Source: Acinetobacter sp. SAAs474 (lineage in GTDB: Bacteria > Pseudomonadota > Gammaproteobacteria > Pseudomonadales > Moraxellaceae). From it: 64,000 nucleotides of DNA. The stretch lies in the NCBI RefSeq assembly GCF_032823475.1, contig NZ_CP127915.1, positions 248,001-312,000 of the forward strand, read 5' to 3'. Shown here piece by piece: positions 52,533 to 61,649 of the stretch (the stretch's first letter is position 1; each line of letters starts with the position of its first letter). Under the pieces are notes generated by a model, which made no database searches, was not told the origin of the DNA, and saw only the letters and a program-made list of their open reading frames with translations. The translations under genes and the position numbers were made by a program.

Positions 52533-54173
52533 TTAATATTGACGTTGTTCTGTCAACAAAACTGAACCATAAGTTTCTCTTAAATCTTTCTTTAATATTT
52601 TCCCTGTACCACCCAATGGAATGGTCTCCACAAAAATAACTTTGTCAGGAATTTGCCATTTGGCAATTTTATCAGTGTAATAGTTCAGTACATCTTGTTC
52701 AGATAACAAACTTTCCGCTGTTTTTTTAACAATTAAAACTGGGCGCTCATCCCATTTAGGATGGTTGGCAGCAATGACGGCAACCAAATCAATTTCCGGA
52801 TGGGCAATGGCAATATTCTCTAGTGCTACCGATGAAATCCACTCGCCTCCCGATTTAATTAAATCTTTAGAACGATCATTAATAGTCATATAACCATCTG
52901 TATCTAAAGTCGCAATATCACCGGTATCAAACCAGCCATCTGTGGTTAAGACATCTTGAGTTTGATTAAAATAAGACTCGACAATCCAATGCCCTTTAAT
53001 CTGTAAATGCCCTGCTGAACGACCATCACGCAATGTCTCTACGACACCATGCTCTTGTTCACAAATACGCAATTGCACACCAAAAGGTGGGCGACCTTGA
53101 GCAAAACGTAATTGAAATTGCTGCTCTGGACTGGACTGTAAGTGCTTTGATTTTAATTGATTCACTGCACCTAATGGACTGGTCTCTGTCATGCCCCAAG
53201 CATGAATCGTTTCACACTGAAAATCATCTTTAAACGCTTTCATCATAGAAGGTGGGCATGCTGAACCACCAACCACATTATATTTTAGACTACTCAACTT
53301 GCTGCCAACTTGATAAGCTGCTGTGAGTAATCCTTGCCAAATGGTGGGTACACCTAAAGCAGTCGTCACCTGATAACGATCAATTAAGTCAACCAGACTC
53401 ATACCATCTAACATGGGTCCAGGTAAAACTAAACGACAACCCACCAATGCTGCAGAATACGGTGTTCCCCATGCATTGACATGAAACATCGGGACAACAG
53501 GCAATATGCAATCTTTGGCTGAAAAATTAAAACTATCTGGCAGACTTGTTGCATAACTGTGTAATACCGTAGAACGATGGCTATATAGCACCCCTTTAGG
53601 ATGCCCTGTAGTACCGGAGGTATAACATAATGAACTGGCCTGTGTTTCATCTAGATCTGGCCAGATAAATACAGCACTGTGCTGTGCAATTAAATCATCG
53701 TAAAATAAAACTTCTGGTAATGCTGTGGCAATGCTTTCATCATATCCATCCAGACAAATCAAATACTCAACACTTGGAATTTGTTCTTTAATTGCCAGAA
53801 TTAGCGTAATAAAGCTTTTATCAAAAATAATCACTTTATCTTTAGCATCATCAACAATATATGCCAGTTGTTCTGGGAATAGACGTGGATTAATGGTGTG
53901 ACAAACCAATCCACTGCCTGAAATGCCATACCATGTTTCTAAATGACGATGATTATTCCATGCGATTGTTGCTACACGATCATGCATGTTTAAACCTAAA
54001 GCTGCCAATACATTGGCAAACCGTTTGGCATTTCTGGCAATGCTACCCCAATTGCTATGACACATTGTGCCATCTGTATTTTTTGAGATAATGGCTGTAT
54101 CGCTATGATATGTAGATGCATGTTCAATTAAGCTACTGATTAGCAGTGGCTGAAACATCATATTTCCTGTCAT
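52533..54173 (-). CDS. Fatty acyl-CoA synthetase (AMP-forming), AlkK-like
   Basis: About 546 residues. Adenylate-forming enzyme: SSLCYTSGTTGHPKGVLYSH (P-loop), HAWGMTETSPLG, GWFDTGDIATLDTDGYM, DRSKDLIKSGGEWISS, and the catalytic Lys in GGTGKILKKDLRE. The start LLISSLIEHASTYHSDTAI and size resemble medium/long-chain acyl-CoA ligases of the AlkK group more than propionyl-CoA synthetase. ATG at 54173 has AAGGA at eight bases; other Met codons nearby are possible. Followed by prpB-prpC on the same strand, which fits oxidation of an odd-chain or branched acid that yields propionyl-CoA; this is inference. Confidence 0.85.
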   Translation of the reverse strand: MTGNMMFQPLLISSLIEHASTYHSDTAIISKNTDGTMCHSNWGSIARNAKRFANVLAALGLNMHDRVATIAWNNHRHLETWYGISGSGLVCHTINPRLFPEQLAYIVDDAKDKVIIFDKSFITLILAIKEQIPSVEYLICLDGYDESIATALPEVLFYDDLIAQHSAVFIWPDLDETQASSLCYTSGTTGHPKGVLYSHRSTVLHSYATSLPDSFNFSAKDCILPVVPMFHVNAWGTPYSAALVGCRLVLPGPMLDGMSLVDLIDRYQVTTALGVPTIWQGLLTAAYQVGSKLSSLKYNVVGGSACPPSMMKAFKDDFQCETIHAWGMTETSPLGAVNQLKSKHLQSSPEQQFQLRFAQGRPPFGVQLRICEQEHGVVETLRDGRSAGHLQIKGHWIVESYFNQTQDVLTTDGWFDTGDIATLDTDGYMTINDRSKDLIKSGGEWISSVALENIAIAHPEIDLVAVIAANHPKWDERPVLIVKKTAESLLSEQDVLNYYTDKIAKWQIPDKVIFVETIPLGGTGKILKKDLRETYGSVLLTEQRQY

Positions 54174-54321
54174 GTTCAACATCCTTATTGATCCTATTCA
54201 AGACCTTTATATTTCTCTATCCATAAAAATATGGGGTATATATTGATTTTTAAATTACCGATTTTTTCGATATCCTTTTTGTCATTTGATTGATTTTTTT
54301 TGTCATTTCGTCACAGTTTGA

Positions 54322-55347
54322 TTAATAAATTAAATTGATTTTACGCCAACGTCCCGGCGTGACACCAAACCATCGCTTAAAAGCTCGGGTAAAGTTGGCT
54401 TGATTTTCATAACCGACTTGACTTGCAATATCAATAATCATGAATTCCTTTTTTTTCAAAAGCTTAACTGCTAAATTTTTTCGTGTATATTCTAATAAAT
54501 TTTCAAAAGTGGTTTGATACTGATTTAAATAACGATACAAAGTAAAACGATGCATTGAAAAATATTCTGCGACGCGCTCCATACTACACTGGCCTTGTGG
54601 TAATAAGGCTTCAATAATTTTACAAATCTGCCCCATCAGATCAATTTGATCATTCTCTTGTAGACTGCTCAAATGTTGACGCAAAAATTGATCTAAGGGT
54701 TGATCATGACCAATTCGTTTTTGATCTAACTGAATTTTCGGAAATAAAATTTCATGTTGCGCTTGACCAAACCAGACTGGACAACCAAAAAATTTCTCAT
54801 AAATCAATGCATTTTTAGGTTTTGTATACGCAATACGAACTAAGCTAGGTCGCCATGTAGTTCCCATCAATAAACTCATAATAGAAGCCATGGCAGCCAA
54901 ATATGCTGTTTGATACTGGTCCTTTGCAGGAATATCTTCATCAATCTGCATACAAATTCGAGCATATCCTTGCTCTTCTTTTAAATCGAGCTTTTGTCCT
55001 CGATACCACATTGTTCCATATTGAAATAAACTTTCCAGTGCATCGCGTATGGTGGCGGCATTTAACACTAAAAAGCGTAACGGTCCAATATTGGCAAGCT
55101 GTGCTTTTTGGCCAATCATAAGTCCTAAATGATCGCAGCCAGTAAGCTGTTGTACCACATCAAAGATCTGGCCTTGTATTTGTAAGGAAATAGGGAATAA
55201 ATTATTATTTAAATCATTTAACTGAATAGCAAACCGATCAAAAATTTTTTGGGCATCGTAATGTTGCTCCTCTAAATAATCGACCAGCAAATTCAAAATA
55301 CCAATTGGATTTGACTGTTGTTGTATTCGGCTATCCATCACCAACAT
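54322..55347 (-). CDS. AraC-family transcriptional regulator, OruR/ArgR-like architecture
   Basis: About 341 residues. N-terminal ligand-sensing domain of the Arabinose_bd/OruR type (IGILNLLVDYLEEQHYDAQKIFDRF, CDHLGLMIGQKAQLANIGPLRFLVLNAATIRDAL) and a C-terminal double helix-turn-helix (MERVAEYFSMHRFTLYRYL, IIDIASQVGYENQANFTRAFKRWFGVTPGRWR). ATG at 55347 has GAGG at five bases; a GTG two codons upstream is less likely. It stands between the acyl-CoA synthetase and the DUF1302 gene and probably activates one or both in response to a catabolic substrate. Confidence 0.88.
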   Translation of the reverse strand: MLVMDSRIQQQSNPIGILNLLVDYLEEQHYDAQKIFDRFAIQLNDLNNNLFPISLQIQGQIFDVVQQLTGCDHLGLMIGQKAQLANIGPLRFLVLNAATIRDALESLFQYGTMWYRGQKLDLKEEQGYARICMQIDEDIPAKDQYQTAYLAAMASIMSLLMGTTWRPSLVRIAYTKPKNALIYEKFFGCPVWFGQAQHEILFPKIQLDQKRIGHDQPLDQFLRQHLSSLQENDQIDLMGQICKIIEALLPQGQCSMERVAEYFSMHRFTLYRYLNQYQTTFENLLEYTRKNLAVKLLKKKEFMIIDIASQVGYENQANFTRAFKRWFGVTPGRWRKINLIY

Positions 55348-55592
55348 ATTCACCTCGAATCTCTCATATCACTTAAGGATGATGATTTATTTGTAATGGT
55401 CTACTCTGATTCATAATTTAAATAGACTTCCATAGTAAAAGGTTTTAATGAAGAGTAAACCCATAATTCTGTACTCTTGGTTTCTCAAATTTAGACTTAT
55501 GTCGCAGTGAAAATTAAGCAAAAAACAGGCAGTCCCCCCCTTAGCGCCTGCTTTATTTAGCCAATATTTACATAACAAATAATGGTATTTAT

Positions 55593-57428
55593 TTAAAAAT
55601 TGGCTTTAAACGTCAAAGAAACAAAATCACGATCATCTAAAAGACTAAAAGTATTGTGGCCAAAGAAATTGGTATAGCCCAGTTCTGCTGTATATTTTTT
55701 ATCATAAGTCATTGCTAATGAAGCAGTCACACCCATTTGTCCTTTTTGAAAGTTTTGACTATAACCATAAAGGTCATGGCGAAATAAAAGACTCGGACTC
55801 AAGACTGTTTTGGCCAGAATATCCTGATACAGCAAAGTAGCACGTAAACGATAACCAGCGGACCACGGAGTAAAAGTGCCATCTCGATTACAGAAACGTG
55901 AATTAAGTTGGTCAATTTCATCTTGAGATAAATGTGCAGTACCATTTGGGATACATTGATTGGCTCTGGTCACGGGGTCATATGCACCAGAACTCAGTTC
56001 AGTACGTCCAAAAGCCCCAATACGACCAAAACGATGATTGCCAATATGAGCAATATGATTTAAGCCAAATTCTGCTACCCATTGCAAACGCTGAGCAGCC
56101 AAAATATCGTTAAGACTATCACTGATACCAATTGAAAACTGTGTCACTGGTAAACGCACATACCCTTGTAAATACTCATTTAATTCTGCTGCAACTCCTG
56201 GAGGTTTCAAGGGACTGTTTTTATCTAAGACTTGTGCATAAACAATATCTGTGCCATTTAATTGTAAAGGTTGATTGGGTTTATGACTTAGTTCGGTAAA
56301 AATATGCTTGGTGGCTATTTTGCGACTTAGACTTAAACCATACATTTTAATATTTTCAGGATAAATTGAAAAATACGTTGCAGTTTGAAAATGAGCTGGA
56401 CCTGGTGTTTGTACTGCAATACCATCAAAGTGTGCATTACGGCTATGATAATTGGCAAAGTAAAGTCCAATTTCAGTATCAGGCCATAAGGGCAGATTAT
56501 GTTTTAACGAAAAACCATATTGTCCACTATTTTTGGCATACTGACTCTCTGTACGTGGAATAAACGTCTGATTTTTTAAGGCTGAATCACTGAGTTTATC
56601 CCCTGGTAAAATGGTCAGAATAATAGGGCCACAGTTCTCCGGTACAAAATCTGAAATTGCAAAAAATGTCCCGCAGCCATCCACGACGGAAGGTCTAAAT
56701 TTAAATTGATAGAATCCTTCAAAGGTTAAATTTTCGGTTAATTTACTAGAAAAAGAAAACATTTCTACAGGAATAATACGCTCTTTAGGATCTCCTCCAG
56801 GACGATTAATTCCTGCAAAATCAAAAGAACTCACTGAATTTAGACCATTTTGGAAAAATAAGGATTTACCCCAATTTAAGGTATGTTTACCAAACGTTAA
56901 ATGCGTTATATTGCCTTCAAATATAGGGATATCTTGCCAAAGATATGCATCCCATAAATCAATACCTTTAAATTTAGCCAGTTTTGGCCAATATCTATCA
57001 TTAAATGCTGTTAAATCACCTTCACCTGTTTCATATGCATGGTCATACCAATATTTTACACTCAGCACCGCACCTTGTTGTTGACCATTTAAACGTAGTT
57101 CAGAGTATCCTTTAAATACTTGTGAAATCACATCATGACGATTAAAATTGACTCGTCCATCATCGCCATTGACATCGATACTACTTCCTATTTTATCGAT
57201 CGAATAAGCATCAGGTCGATAGACCAATAAACTTGATGCATCTGCTGTACTCCAATTTACCCCTAAACTGAAACTGTTATTCGATTCTAAAGACCAATCT
57301 GAATTAAGTTGATATTTTTTTGCGATTGATGCTGAAGTACTGCTCATGGCACATGAAAACAGTGTAATGACTTGAATATACAAAACCAATTGCTGTTTTC
57401 TATTCAAAAATAGCGTATTATTTTCCAT
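55593..57428 (-). CDS. DUF1302 family outer-membrane-type protein
   Basis: 611 residues. AGGAAGAAGAT before the ATG. Signal-like hydrophobic stretch (residues 14-34), then the DUF1302 pattern: NSDWSLESNNSFSLGVNWST, LWDAYLWQDIPIFEGNITHLTFGKHTLNWGKSLFFQNGLNS, VEMFSFSSKLTENLTFEGFYQFKFRP, and alternating strands to an end with FVSLTFKANF, consistent with a beta barrel ending in Phe. DUF1302 proteins usually occur beside a DUF1329 gene and are linked to uptake of hydrophobic substrates or steroids; here no DUF1329 partner is present. Confidence 0.85.
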   Translation of the reverse strand: MENNTLFLNRKQQLVLYIQVITLFSCAMSSTSASIAKKYQLNSDWSLESNNSFSLGVNWSTADASSLLVYRPDAYSIDKIGSSIDVNGDDGRVNFNRHDVISQVFKGYSELRLNGQQQGAVLSVKYWYDHAYETGEGDLTAFNDRYWPKLAKFKGIDLWDAYLWQDIPIFEGNITHLTFGKHTLNWGKSLFFQNGLNSVSSFDFAGINRPGGDPKERIIPVEMFSFSSKLTENLTFEGFYQFKFRPSVVDGCGTFFAISDFVPENCGPIILTILPGDKLSDSALKNQTFIPRTESQYAKNSGQYGFSLKHNLPLWPDTEIGLYFANYHSRNAHFDGIAVQTPGPAHFQTATYFSIYPENIKMYGLSLSRKIATKHIFTELSHKPNQPLQLNGTDIVYAQVLDKNSPLKPPGVAAELNEYLQGYVRLPVTQFSIGISDSLNDILAAQRLQWVAEFGLNHIAHIGNHRFGRIGAFGRTELSSGAYDPVTRANQCIPNGTAHLSQDEIDQLNSRFCNRDGTFTPWSAGYRLRATLLYQDILAKTVLSPSLLFRHDLYGYSQNFQKGQMGVTASLAMTYDKKYTAELGYTNFFGHNTFSLLDDRDFVSLTFKANF

Positions 57429-57541
57429 ATCTTCTTCCTGTCGATATGATTAAATTATAATTAATACAATGTCTTAAGATTACTACTTCTCATATTGTGC
57501 TTAAAACAAAGGTGGTCCATTCCCTTCAATCTATCCAACGA

Positions 57542-58180
57542 TCACGCTCGACTATCGTGGCTATTTACAGCTTGATCTAATTGTAAAATCAGTTTTTCAG
57601 CGAGAGGCCAATTGCCGAAACCTGCTGCTGGATTTAAATGTTGCACTGCACCAGCATCGAATACTGTACTGCCCCAATTGTTTGCCATAGCCGTCACCGC
57701 ATTAAAATGAGCAAGCTCATCATTACGACTTGCCACAACGATACTTGGAAAGGCTAATGTTTGCGTTGGAAGTGGACTCCAACCCTGTTGCTGTAATTGT
57801 GCAGTACTTGGATAATGACTTGGCCAGCTTTGATTCAGGTCAGGAGGCGTCACCAATAAAGCACCAACAATATGATGTTGATACTGTGCCGCCCAATGTA
57901 TGGTCATCAGTACCCCTGCACTATGTGCAACTAAAGTAACTGGACCAGAAATTTTTTCGAGTTGCTGTTGGATTCGTTGAATACGATGAATACAACTCAA
58001 TTTATTCACTTCAGTCGGTGCGACCGTATAAACTTTATGGAGACGTGAAGCCAATAAGGTTTGCCAATGATCTTCAACATGATCACGTAAACCAGGAATA
58101 ATCAGAACTGTGGCATTGGTATATATTTTTTCCATCACTGCATACCTGAAGCTAAATGCTTGCTCAATCGTTAATGACAT
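57542..58180 (-). CDS. RBBP9/YdeN-family serine hydrolase
   Basis: 212 residues. Alpha/beta hydrolase with VLIIPGLRDHVEDHWQTLLAS, nucleophile Ser87 in VAHSAGV, Asp in ASRNDEL and His in AVQHLNPAAGFGNWP. These small cytosolic hydrolases have few known substrates. The gene lies between the DUF1302 gene and a divergent AraC-type regulator; a start at Met16 is equally possible. Confidence 0.85.
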   Translation of the reverse strand: MSLTIEQAFSFRYAVMEKIYTNATVLIIPGLRDHVEDHWQTLLASRLHKVYTVAPTEVNKLSCIHRIQRIQQQLEKISGPVTLVAHSAGVLMTIHWAAQYQHHIVGALLVTPPDLNQSWPSHYPSTAQLQQQGWSPLPTQTLAFPSIVVASRNDELAHFNAVTAMANNWGSTVFDAGAVQHLNPAAGFGNWPLAEKLILQLDQAVNSHDSRA

Positions 58181-58440
58181 ATTTCATTTCCACAATAGAG
58201 ATTCACTTCAATCAGGATTTGACTTAACACGACATTTTTTTTTCATTTAGTGACAAAAGTAAAACAAGGTGATTTTTGATATATTCATATTTTTTATATA
58301 AAAATTTTCTTATACATCACAATTTTAAGTCTATAAATTAACCTTCATATGATTAATAGACTTTTCGCTTCTCATGATTTTAGCTATAACTATGTACAAA
58401 TCAGGATGGTTTAAAAAATAAGATCAATAAGGAGGATGGC

Positions 58441-59463
58441 ATGGTTCCACTTGCCCACACCGCTGTGCTCAAAAACTACATTGATATTAGTCAACAATTT
58501 AATATCAATCCCTATCATTTATTATCTGATATTGGCCTTTATCCCGCACAACTAAACGACAGTAAGCAACGTATTTCAGTCGATAAAGCAATTTTATTAT
58601 TAGAACAATCTGCCTTGAATAGCCAATGTGATGTATTTGGTTTATTGATGGCTGAACAACGTCAACTTGCTGATTTTGGTGAACTAAGTTTACTACTTAG
58701 TTATCAGCATACTTTACGAGATGCCTTATATACACTCATTCGTTATCGTAATATGATTAATAATGCTTTAGAAATGTATATTGAGGAAATTGATAATACT
58801 GTCATTATTCGCTTGGAAATTGTAGCAGATTCATCCAGCTATAGTCGTCAGGCTATCGAATTAGGTATTGGTATTATGCATCGTTTTTGCGCCACCGTAT
58901 TGGCACAAAAATGGCGTCCTCTCGCTATTCATTTTACCCATGAGGCCGCCAAGGATTTAACTGTACATCAACGTATGTTCGGCTGTGCGCTAAAGTTTAA
59001 TAGTGAATTTAATGGTATTGTATGTACAACAGCAGAGCTGAATAAATCAAATCCTCAAGCCGATTTGGCTATGGCAAATCATGCACAGCGATGCTTAGAT
59101 ATCGATTTATTACATAATCAACTGGAATCCTCATTATTATTTGAAATTCGTAAAAGCATTTATCTATTATTACCGATGGGACGTGCCACGATTGAGCAAG
59201 TTGCAATCACGCATGGTTTACATGTACGGACATTACAACGTCGTTTAGAAGTCATGCATACCAGTTTTAGTCACTTAATCAATGATGTCCGTCGCCATTT
59301 AGTTTTTCGCTATTTAAAAAATCCTGATTATGCTTTAGGGCAAGTATCAGATATTTTAGGCTATGCAACGCCAAGCTCGTTTACACGCTGGTTTATCAAT
59401 CAATTTGGCTTATCTCCAACTGCATGGCGTATACAACATTATGCAGATTTAGCAACAGTATAA
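58441..59463 (+). CDS. AraC-family transcriptional regulator
   Basis: 340 residues of the same build as the regulator at 54322: Arabinose_bd-like sensing domain (QLADFGELSLLLSYQHTLRDALYTLIRYRNMINNAL) and C-terminal HTH (IEQVAITHGLHVRTLQRRL, QVSDILGYATPSSFTRWFINQFGLSPTAWR). Strong AAGGAGG before the ATG. Divergent from the serine hydrolase, so the 260 bases between probably contain its operator. It probably controls the hydrolase-DUF1302 direction; autoregulation is possible. Confidence 0.88.
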   Translation: MVPLAHTAVLKNYIDISQQFNINPYHLLSDIGLYPAQLNDSKQRISVDKAILLLEQSALNSQCDVFGLLMAEQRQLADFGELSLLLSYQHTLRDALYTLIRYRNMINNALEMYIEEIDNTVIIRLEIVADSSSYSRQAIELGIGIMHRFCATVLAQKWRPLAIHFTHEAAKDLTVHQRMFGCALKFNSEFNGIVCTTAELNKSNPQADLAMANHAQRCLDIDLLHNQLESSLLFEIRKSIYLLLPMGRATIEQVAITHGLHVRTLQRRLEVMHTSFSHLINDVRRHLVFRYLKNPDYALGQVSDILGYATPSSFTRWFINQFGLSPTAWRIQHYADLATV

Positions 59464-59641
59464 GTTTATCTCATCGTAATTCCTGCTACTGGATATGCAT
59501 GATTAAATCTTGCATATTTTACGCAGTGCATCTATCCAGTCAGGACATTAAGATGGAGCTTATATGATAAGTATCATATTTTATATCGCGTAATACATCA
59601 TGGGAATTTTGTTTGATCTATTAAGTGAGCTCAATCAATGA

Positions 59642-60676
59642 TTAAAATAACCAATATAAAACCATAAGCACGAAAAGAATCAAAAAAATACTTTCGCCAA
59701 TCATCAATAGAATCGGCTTGATCCCTACAGTCGCTAATTCTTTTAATTGAGTTTTCATTCCCAAGGCACTGATCGCCACCACCAAACACCAGCGTGAAAG
59801 CTCACTTAAATGACTTTGTATCAGCACCGGTACCCAACCAGTACTATTAATACATGCTAAGACTAAAAATCCAACTGCAAACCATGGTAATAATGGCGGA
59901 CGATTTACCGTTCCAATCGTTTCAACACCTTGTAAACGTGTAATCATGGCTGCACAAATAATGACAGGCAATAACATTGCCACACGCATTAACTTGACGA
60001 CGGTTGCAATATCACCTGTTTCAGGAGACATACTGTATCCAGCACCAACCACTTGTGCGACATCATGAATAGTGGCACCTAAAAAAATACCAGCATGAAC
60101 AGGCGATAATGCTAACCAATCTGCAATCATTGGATAAACAATCATTGCCACCGTAGATAAGGTAGAAACGCCTATAACAGTAAATAAAGTTGCCTTTTCT
60201 TTTTGCGGATGATTTGGCAAGGCTGCCGATAATGCTAACGCAGCAGATGCACCACAAATTGCAGTTGCCCCCCCAGTTAACATACCAAATAAGCGTTGAA
60301 ATCCAATCATTTTTGCAACAATCATCGAGGTACTAATGGTCATGACAATTAAAAGCAGTACCAAAACAAAAGGTTTCCAACCTAAAGCTGTCATCTGTTC
60401 TAAGGTAATACGCATCCCCAATAAAGCAATACCCAGACGCATAATACTACGTGCAGTAAACTCAATACCTGCTTTACATTGACCCTCTACTGCTAAAAAG
60501 CTTAAGGCCATACCCAATAATAAAGCCAATAACATCACAGGAACATCATAATGTTCAGCCAAAAAGGTTGCTGCAACAGCAACCACAATACTAACGAAAA
60601 TACCAGGCGTTAATTCACTGATTTTATGTCGTAAAGCATTTATCCGATCCTTTTGCATTTGAGCTAAATGCTTCAT
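59642..60676 (-). CDS. YeiH-family putative anion (sulfate) exporter
   Basis: 344 residues, about ten hydrophobic helices. UPF0324/YeiH signatures: GIEFTARSIMRLGIALLGMRITLEQM, MLTGGATAICGASAALALSAALP, FLGATIHDVAQVVGAGYSMS and LVVAISALGMKTQLKEL. Members are often called sulfate exporters, but evidence is thin. It is the last gene of a four-gene unit; its ATG overlaps the stop of the Rieske gene by four bases. Confidence 0.87.
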   Translation of the reverse strand: MKHLAQMQKDRINALRHKISELTPGIFVSIVVAVAATFLAEHYDVPVMLLALLLGMALSFLAVEGQCKAGIEFTARSIMRLGIALLGMRITLEQMTALGWKPFVLVLLLIVMTISTSMIVAKMIGFQRLFGMLTGGATAICGASAALALSAALPNHPQKEKATLFTVIGVSTLSTVAMIVYPMIADWLALSPVHAGIFLGATIHDVAQVVGAGYSMSPETGDIATVVKLMRVAMLLPVIICAAMITRLQGVETIGTVNRPPLLPWFAVGFLVLACINSTGWVPVLIQSHLSELSRWCLVVAISALGMKTQLKELATVGIKPILLMIGESIFLILFVLMVLYWLF

Positions 60677-60996
60677 ACGACATCCTCAGCATCCAAGACA
60701 ATAACGATTTGCTCACCTTGTTGTATTACTGGATATGTTTTCAATTTACATTGGCTAGACTTCAACATATATCCTGTCTTTAAATCAAAATTTAAACCAT
60801 GTGCAGGGCATTGCAGGATATGCTCTTTCAATCTGGCACAATATAAAGAAGCACCCTGATGTGGACAGCGATCATCTATTGCAAAGAACTGATGGTTGAC
60901 ATTGAACAGGACGAGAGACTGTCCAGCAATGATTAAAAAATGACGTTTTCCTGGTGTAGGAATTTTTTCTTTTGGTATGGTAAATTTATCACTCAT
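60673..60996 (-). CDS. Rieske [2Fe-2S] ferredoxin
   Basis: 107 residues, a single Rieske domain. Cluster ligands are Cys44-x-His46 (CPHQGAS) and Cys63-x2-His66 (CPAHGLNF), separated by the usual 16-residue loop. N- and C-terminal strands and the SQCKLKTYPV end match dioxygenase-type ferredoxins. No oxygenase gene is in the unit, so the electron acceptor is not identified. Overlaps the genes on both sides by four bases. Confidence 0.92.
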   Translation of the reverse strand: MSDKFTIPKEKIPTPGKRHFLIIAGQSLVLFNVNHQFFAIDDRCPHQGASLYCARLKEHILQCPAHGLNFDLKTGYMLKSSQCKLKTYPVIQQGEQIVIVLDAEDVV

Positions 60997-61649
60997 TTTT
61001 CCATTCCTTGATATTGATGCCCTAATGCACTCAGTATGGTTTGATATATAACCTTTGCTGGTTGTGCACCATAGAGAAACTCAGCACCATCATTAAAAAT
61101 AAAATAAGGGACACCTTGACTGGATATATTCTTTTCAAAGCGATTGTTTTTTATAGACTGAGCTAAAAACTCGATATCTTGATAGCCACAATCAAGCGCT
61201 ATTTTCTGTAAAACTGTGCTATCACTAATATCTGCTCCATGTTGAAAATAGGCAGAAAAAATTCCCTCTAATAATTGCTCATGCTGCTCCATATTGCCTA
61301 GCTTGCTACAAGCATTAAAAAATTGATGGATTATCGCGGTATTGGGCATACGTGAAATATGCTCATAATTTAATTTGATGTGTACTGTTTCAGCGATTTG
61401 GCATACTTGCTGTTGGCGTTGTTTTAATGCAGTTAAATCAGGAAATCGATTTAAATAAAAACTATAAAAATCCATGCCCTCAGGTGCTAGCTCTGCTAAT
61501 AATTGTACGCCTTGCCACTGAATATAGAGCTGTATCTTTGGATGACGTTGTTGTAACTGCTGAATTGCACGCATTAATTGACGCTTTGCAATCCAACACC
61601 ATGGGCAGATAAAATCAAAAAATATTTTAATATGAACTTGATGATTCAT
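60993..61649 (-). CDS. FrnE-like DsbA-family oxidoreductase
   Basis: 218 residues, no signal peptide, so cytosolic. Thioredoxin-fold with helical insertion: FFDFICPWCWIAKR (redox Cys15 and Cys18), MEQHEQLLEGIFSAYFQHG, and cis-Pro loop GVPYFIFNDG. Related to FrnE and 2-hydroxychromene-2-carboxylate isomerases, used in antibiotic and aromatic pathways. Its genetic link to a transporter and a ferredoxin points to a catabolic or detoxifying step. Confidence 0.88.
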   Translation of the reverse strand: MNHQVHIKIFFDFICPWCWIAKRQLMRAIQQLQQRHPKIQLYIQWQGVQLLAELAPEGMDFYSFYLNRFPDLTALKQRQQQVCQIAETVHIKLNYEHISRMPNTAIIHQFFNACSKLGNMEQHEQLLEGIFSAYFQHGADISDSTVLQKIALDCGYQDIEFLAQSIKNNRFEKNISSQGVPYFIFNDGAEFLYGAQPAKVIYQTILSALGHQYQGMEK

